From: Microbacterium phyllosphaerae | GTDB taxonomy: Bacteria > Actinomycetota > Actinomycetes > Actinomycetales > Microbacteriaceae | Assembly: GCF_017876435.1 (NCBI RefSeq) | Contig: NZ_JAGIOA010000001.1 | Location: 1,984,001 to 2,048,000, forward strand | DNA length: 64,000 bases | Reading direction: 5' to 3' | Part shown: one piece after another, positions 60,102 to 64,000 of the stretch | How the letters are laid out: each line of letters starts with the position of its first letter | Numbering within the stretch: position 1 is the first letter of the stretch | Program-made: the position numbers and the translations under genes | The notes under the pieces: generated by a model | What the model was told of the DNA's origin: nothing | Seen by the model: the letters and a program-made list of their open reading frames with translations, nothing else | The model's database searches: none

Positions 60102-61157
60102 TCAGTCCGCCGTCGAGCCGGTGCGGAACTCCTTCTCGGCCTTCTGCGCGGTGCGGAGGTCGGCGGTCGCGCGCGCGACGTCGGCTTCGGCCTGCTGCAC
60201 CCGGCGCTGCGGGAAGGTGGTCGCCCCGAAACGGGCCCGCACTCTGTCGTGACGCTCCTCTTCGGAGGTGACGATGTACGCGCACGCGATCAGGATGACC
60301 TGCGTCGACAGGTTGAGCCAGATCAGCAGCGCCAGCAGCGACGCGAACGAGGCGAGCAGCGGGTTGCTGGTCGCTCCGCCGATGAAGAGACCCGACAGCT
60401 CCTGCAGGATGAGCAGCCCGACGCCGCCGAGCAGGGCTCCGGACCACAGCGACCGCGCTGCGGGCTGGACACCCGAGAGCATCCGGAAGACGCCGGCGAT
60501 CAGCGCGGTGTCGAGCGCGAGCACGACGACGAGCGACACGATCCGGATGCCCCAGACGGCGACGGGGGAGTCGTCGGCGATGCCAAGCAGCCCGCTGATC
60601 CAGGTGATCCCGAGGCGGCCGACGAACGTGATGCCCGCCGCAGCGACGAACGACAGGCCGACGCCGATCGCGAGCAGCAGGTTGCGCAGCATCACCCAGA
60701 TGAACAGGATGTCGTCCTGCGCCGTGCCTGCGAGGATCCGCACGGCCGTGCGGAGGGAGCCGACGGCGGCGAGAGCCGAGCCGGTGAGCGCGATGACGGA
60801 GATCACCCCGGCGATCGAGAAGGAGAGGGGAGCCTGCAGGTCGGCCGGATCGATGACGCCGCCGTCGCCGATGAGCCCCGGCACCACGGACTGCACGGCG
60901 GCGATGATCGCGTCCCACGCCTCCGGATTGCCGGCGAGCCAGAGGGCCGCGATCGAGAAGCCGAGGAGCACCGCCGCGAAGACGCTGAAGAGCGCACGGT
61001 AGGTCACGCTGTCGGCGAGCATGGCTCCCCGACGTTCCGAGTACAGCAGGAAGGCACGGACCGGTCGTCGTATCAGCGCCCAGCGGATCGCCGCCGAGCT
61101 CACTCGCGCGATCAGGCCGGGGCGGTCGGCGTCAGGGGCTGCGGATGCGGTGCTCAT
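60102..61157 (-). CDS. YihY/BrkB-family membrane protein
   Basis: A 351-residue protein with six or seven membrane helices, of the YihY (formerly ribonuclease BN) family. MLADSVTYRALFSVFAAVLLGFS after an N-terminal cytoplasmic part is the family signature. The C-terminus (about residues 300-351) is charged and helical. No nuclease function remains accepted for this family; the role is unknown. A TAAGGT hexamer (61164-61169, minus strand) lies 6 bases before its ATG. Its stop is 2 bases from the stop of the convergent DUF2993 gene. Confidence 0.85.
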   Translation of the reverse strand: MSTASAAPDADRPGLIARVSSAAIRWALIRRPVRAFLLYSERRGAMLADSVTYRALFSVFAAVLLGFSIAALWLAGNPEAWDAIIAAVQSVVPGLIGDGGVIDPADLQAPLSFSIAGVISVIALTGSALAAVGSLRTAVRILAGTAQDDILFIWVMLRNLLLAIGVGLSFVAAAGITFVGRLGITWISGLLGIADDSPVAVWGIRIVSLVVVLALDTALIAGVFRMLSGVQPAARSLWSGALLGGVGLLILQELSGLFIGGATSNPLLASFASLLALLIWLNLSTQVILIACAYIVTSEEERHDRVRARFGATTFPQRRVQQAEADVARATADLRTAQKAEKEFRTGSTAD

Positions 61158-61163
61158 GCCACC

Positions 61164-61169
61164 ACCTTA
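61164..61169 (-). promoter_or_regulatory. -10 hexamer for leaderless YihY gene
   Basis: TAAGGT on the minus strand, 6 bases from the ATG at 61157. Confidence 0.5.
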
Positions 61170-61242
61170 CGAGTGGCGCCGAAGACGATTCAGGGGGTTG
61201 ACGTCGGGCGTCACCATGACGGAGACGGCATACCGGGTGCCC

Positions 61243-61248
61243 TAGAAT
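61243..61248 (+). promoter_or_regulatory. -10 hexamer of lysA
   Basis: TAGAAT, a good -10. The distance to the preferred TTG at 61307 is 58 bases; a GTG at 61265 would need only 16. The spacing does not decide between them. Confidence 0.45.
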
Positions 61249-61306
61249 CGGGGGCAACCTCGCAGTGTGCGTTCCTGCCCGAGACCCGTTCCACGATTGG
61301 TGTTCC

Positions 61307-62716
61307 TTGCTTTCCCCTGCCGATTCGCTCGCCCCGGAATGGCTCGTCGAGCCCGTCGACGCGAACGACCTCCCGACCGCGGTATGGCCGGCGTCCACAG
61401 CTCGCGATGCCCACGGCGTCATCCAGATCGGGGGCGTCGCCGCCACCGATCTCGTGCACGCCTACGGCACACCGCTGCTCGTGATCGACGAGGACGAGGT
61501 TCGCGCCCGTGCACGCGCGTTCCGGCAGTCGTTCGACCGGGCCGCCGCTGACCATGGCACGACCGCGCAGGTGTACTACGCCGGCAAGGCGCTGCTGACC
61601 ACGACGATCGCACGATGGATCATCGACGAAGGACTCCGGGTCGACGTCTGCACCGGGGGCGAGCTCGAGGTCGCCCTCGCCGCAGGTGTCGCTCCCGCAT
61701 CCCTCGGCTTCCACGGCAACAACAAGTCCGTCGCCGAGCTCGAACGCGCCGTCGAGGTCGGCATCGGCACGATCATCGTCGACAGCGCGATCGAGATCGA
61801 GCGTCTTTCGGCCATCACCGCGCGGACGGAGGCGACGCAGCGCGTGCTGGTACGGGTGATCAGCGGGGTTCACGCCGAGACGCACGACTTCCTCGCCACC
61901 GCCCACGAAGACCAGAAGTTCGGCTTCCCGCTGCCCGAGGCCGAGCAGGCGGTCGCTCGCATCCGTGAGATCCCCGGTCTCGAATTCGCCGGCCTGCACT
62001 GTCACATCGGATCGCAGATCTTCGGCGTCGCCGGCTTCCGTGAGTCCGCATCGCGGGTGCTCGAGCTGCACGCGGCGCTTCTCGAGAGCGGCCCCGTACC
62101 GCAGCTCAATCTGGGTGGCGGCTTCGGCATCGCGTACACCAGCGTCGACGATCCCACGCCCATCGAGACGCTCGCCGGCGAGATCGTCACCGCTGTCGCC
62201 GAAGGGTGCGCCGCGCGAGGCATCTCGATCCCTGCCCTCTCCTTCGAACCGGGGCGTGCCATCGTCGGCACCGCAGGCGTCACGCTCTACGAGGTCGGCA
62301 CGACCAAGGACGTCGCGCTCGAATCCGGGGCCACGCGCCGGTACATCAGCGTCGACGGCGGCATGAGCGACAACGCCCGTCCCGCGCTCTACGGAGCGCA
62401 GTTCTCGGCTCGTCTGGCCTCGCGCGTCGGCGTGGGCTCGCCACAGCTCAGCCGCGTCGTCGGCAAGCACTGCGAGTCGGGCGACATCGTCGTCGACCAC
62501 GAATTCCTGCCCGTCGACGTGACACCCGGCGACCTGCTGGCCGTCCCGGCGACCGGCGCGTACTGCGCTCCGCTGGCGAGCAACTACAACCACGTTCCCC
62601 GTCCGCCGATCGTCGCCGTCCGCGACGGCAGGTCGACGGTCATCGTCCGCGGAGAGACCATCGCCGACGTCCTGTCGAGGGATGCCGGCATCGACGCGCC
62701 CGAAGCCCACAGGTGA
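61307..62716 (+). CDS. lysA: Diaminopimelate decarboxylase
   Basis: A 469-residue PLP enzyme, last step of lysine synthesis (meso-diaminopimelate to lysine). The PLP Lys is in YYAGKALLT (about residue 94), followed by HCHIGSQ, GGGFGIAY and EPGRAI, and the C-terminal active-site Cys is in CESGD (about residue 390). The TTG at 61307 (LLSPADSLAPEW) matches the family start; an in-frame GTG at 61265 adds 14 residues without known conservation. hom follows after 66 bases. Confidence 0.93.
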   Translation: MLSPADSLAPEWLVEPVDANDLPTAVWPASTARDAHGVIQIGGVAATDLVHAYGTPLLVIDEDEVRARARAFRQSFDRAAADHGTTAQVYYAGKALLTTTIARWIIDEGLRVDVCTGGELEVALAAGVAPASLGFHGNNKSVAELERAVEVGIGTIIVDSAIEIERLSAITARTEATQRVLVRVISGVHAETHDFLATAHEDQKFGFPLPEAEQAVARIREIPGLEFAGLHCHIGSQIFGVAGFRESASRVLELHAALLESGPVPQLNLGGGFGIAYTSVDDPTPIETLAGEIVTAVAEGCAARGISIPALSFEPGRAIVGTAGVTLYEVGTTKDVALESGATRRYISVDGGMSDNARPALYGAQFSARLASRVGVGSPQLSRVVGKHCESGDIVVDHEFLPVDVTPGDLLAVPATGAYCAPLASNYNHVPRPPIVAVRDGRSTVIVRGETIADVLSRDAGIDAPEAHR

Positions 62717-62782
62717 TCCGCGGGCCGCACGCGATGCGGCAGCCGATGACGCACGACTGATCCACCCTCCTAAGGAGAAGCA

Positions 62783-64000
62783 ATGACGACTGAGTACCGA
62801 CGACTTCGGGTGGCGCTCCTGGGCGCCGGCGCGGTCGGCTCCCAGGTGGCCGACCTGCTGCTGCGACACGGCGACGAGCTCGCCGATCGCGCGGGGGCCT
62901 CTCTCGAGCTGGCGGGCATCGCCGTGCGAAACCTCGACGCCCCTCGCGACGTCGACCTGCCCAAAGAGCTGTTCACGACTGACGCCGAGTCGCTGATCCT
63001 CGGATCCGACATCGTGATCGAGCTGATCGGCGGCATCGAGCCCGCCCGCACGAGCATTCTCCAGGCGATCGGCTCCGGCGCAGACGTCGTCACCGCCAAC
63101 AAGGCGCTGCTTGCGACGCACGGCCCCGAGCTCTTCGAGGCGGCCGACCGCGTCGGCGCGTCCGTCTACTACGAGGCCGCGGCCGCGGGTGCGATCCCGA
63201 TCATCCGCCCGCTGCGCGACTCCCTCGCCGGCGACCGGGTCGTGCGCATCATGGGCATCGTGAACGGCACCACGAACTACATCCTCGACCGCATGGACAC
63301 CGAGGGCGCGGACTTCGCCGACGTGCTCGCCGACGCCCAGCGCCTCGGCTACGCGGAGGCCGACCCCACGGCCGACGTCGAGGGCTACGACGCCGCGCAG
63401 AAGGCAGCGATCCTCGCGAGCCTCGCCTTCCACACGGCCGTCCCGCTCGACGCCGTGTACCGCGAGGGAATCACGTCGATCACCGCATCGATGATCGACG
63501 AGGCTCGCGCAGCCGGGTTCGTCATCAAGCTGCTCGCGGTGTGCGAGCGCATCGAGGCCAACGGCGCCGAGTCGATCTCGGTGCGCGTCTACCCCGCTCT
63601 CGTCCCGAAGACCCACCCGCTCGCGTCGGTGCACGGTGCGAACAACGCCGTGTTCGTCGAGGCGGAGGCCGCCGGCTCCCTCATGTTCTACGGTGCCGGT
63701 GCCGGTGGCGTGCAGACGGCATCCGCCGTCCTCGGCGACGTCGTCTCGGCCGCCCGTCGCCACATCGCGGGCGGTGTCGGCGTGGGGGAGTCCACCAGGG
63801 CCAACCTGCCCGTCGTGCCGATCGGCCACGTCACCACCCGCTACCAGATCACCCTCGAGGTCTCGGACGCTCCCGGCGTTCTTGCGACCGTCGCCGGGAT
63901 CCTGAGCGACGGCGACGTCTCGGTCGCCACGGTCGTCCAGACGGTCGAAGGCGAGGGCGAGCCCACGGCCCGCCTCGTGATCGGCACGCACCGCGCGACG
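62783..64000 (+). CDS. hom: Homoserine dehydrogenase, 3' end outside the window
   Basis: The frame is open for 406 codons from the ATG at 62783 (Shine-Dalgarno AAGGAG) and runs off the window end. NAD-binding GAGAVGSQVADLLL lies at about residues 12-25, ANKALLATHG holds the conserved Lys, GIVNGTTNYIL is the central HomDH block, and an ACT domain starts near residue 353 (SDAPGVLATVAGILSDGDVS). It reduces aspartate semialdehyde to homoserine, feeding threonine and the MetX/MetY pathway at the other end of this window. The ACT domain suggests threonine feedback control. Confidence 0.95.
   Translation, partial: MTTEYRRLRVALLGAGAVGSQVADLLLRHGDELADRAGASLELAGIAVRNLDAPRDVDLPKELFTTDAESLILGSDIVIELIGGIEPARTSILQAIGSGADVVTANKALLATHGPELFEAADRVGASVYYEAAAAGAIPIIRPLRDSLAGDRVVRIMGIVNGTTNYILDRMDTEGADFADVLADAQRLGYAEADPTADVEGYDAAQKAAILASLAFHTAVPLDAVYREGITSITASMIDEARAAGFVIKLLAVCERIEANGAESISVRVYPALVPKTHPLASVHGANNAVFVEAEAAGSLMFYGAGAGGVQTASAVLGDVVSAARRHIAGGVGVGESTRANLPVVPIGHVTTRYQITLEVSDAPGVLATVAGILSDGDVSVATVVQTVEGEGEPTARLVIGTHRAT

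Noticed and set aside
61211..63991. A 926-codon open frame on the minus strand opposite lysA and hom
   Set aside because: It is antisense to two intact, well-recognised genes and its translation is low-complexity (rich in Asp, Gly, Arg), the usual mirror frame of high-GC coding DNA.
1..64000. CRISPR arrays, insertion sequences, prophage or integrative elements
   Set aside because: No regularly spaced repeats, transposase, integrase or phage structural genes were seen on either strand; base composition is even except for short promoter regions.

Overview
The window is about 64 kb of high-GC chromosomal DNA. Gene content and protein style suggest an actinobacterium, most probably Microbacteriaceae such as Microbacterium (an inference from general resemblance, with no database search). 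Coding density is high, start codons are often GTG, and operons commonly use 4-base stop/start overlaps. Many genes have a TANNNT -10 hexamer only 6 or 7 bases before the start codon, the layout of leaderless actinobacterial transcripts. I see no insertion sequence, prophage, CRISPR array or rRNA. One tRNA gene is present.

Layout. 1-10.5 kb: housekeeping genes (end of a GT87 membrane glycosyltransferase, thiamine-binding protein, MFS exporter, Nudix hydrolase), methionine synthesis from O-acetylhomoserine (metX, metY) with an EEP-family hydrolase between them, a TetR regulator divergent from a frameshifted EamA exporter across a 40-bp palindrome, an SDR, ung and a GNAT. 10.5-15.4 kb: a complete peptide/nickel-type ABC importer operon. 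15.5-27 kb: hydrolase, AhpD-like protein, tyrosine phosphatase, an iron-box-controlled SIP protein, an arginase-fold protein, PspA with a TPM-domain membrane protein, DUF3097, trmB, a CPBP-like protein, DUF1304, a DinB2-like polymerase and a RidA-family protein.

27-40.6 kb is a glycan-utilisation locus: GH36 and GH27 enzymes, a CUT1 importer without its own ATPase, and a GH95-esterase-ROK operon. Three related 27-bp operators sit at its promoters, so it probably works as one regulon controlled by the local ROK repressor. 40.6-42.6 kb is an OhrR-Ohr-quinone reductase peroxide operon. 43-47.6 kb pairs a ferric-reductase-like flavocytochrome, an FMN-binding protein and ApbE with a two-component system. 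47.7-56.5 kb holds an MFS exporter, an ATPase-LuxR hybrid regulator beside the RuMP genes hxlB-hxlA, and a regulator/SDR/MFS/alcohol dehydrogenase/cupin remnant/CMD cluster. 56.5-64 kb has tRNA-Arg(CCG), an SGNH hydrolase, argS, a DUF2993 protein, a YihY membrane protein, lysA and the first 406 codons of hom.

The most unusual points are the DinB2-like polymerase with Ile in place of the aromatic steric gate, the three-site ROK regulon, the TetR/EamA palindrome carrying both start codons, the kinase-like-ATPase/LuxR fusion beside the formaldehyde-fixation genes, and a cupin reduced to its two ends.
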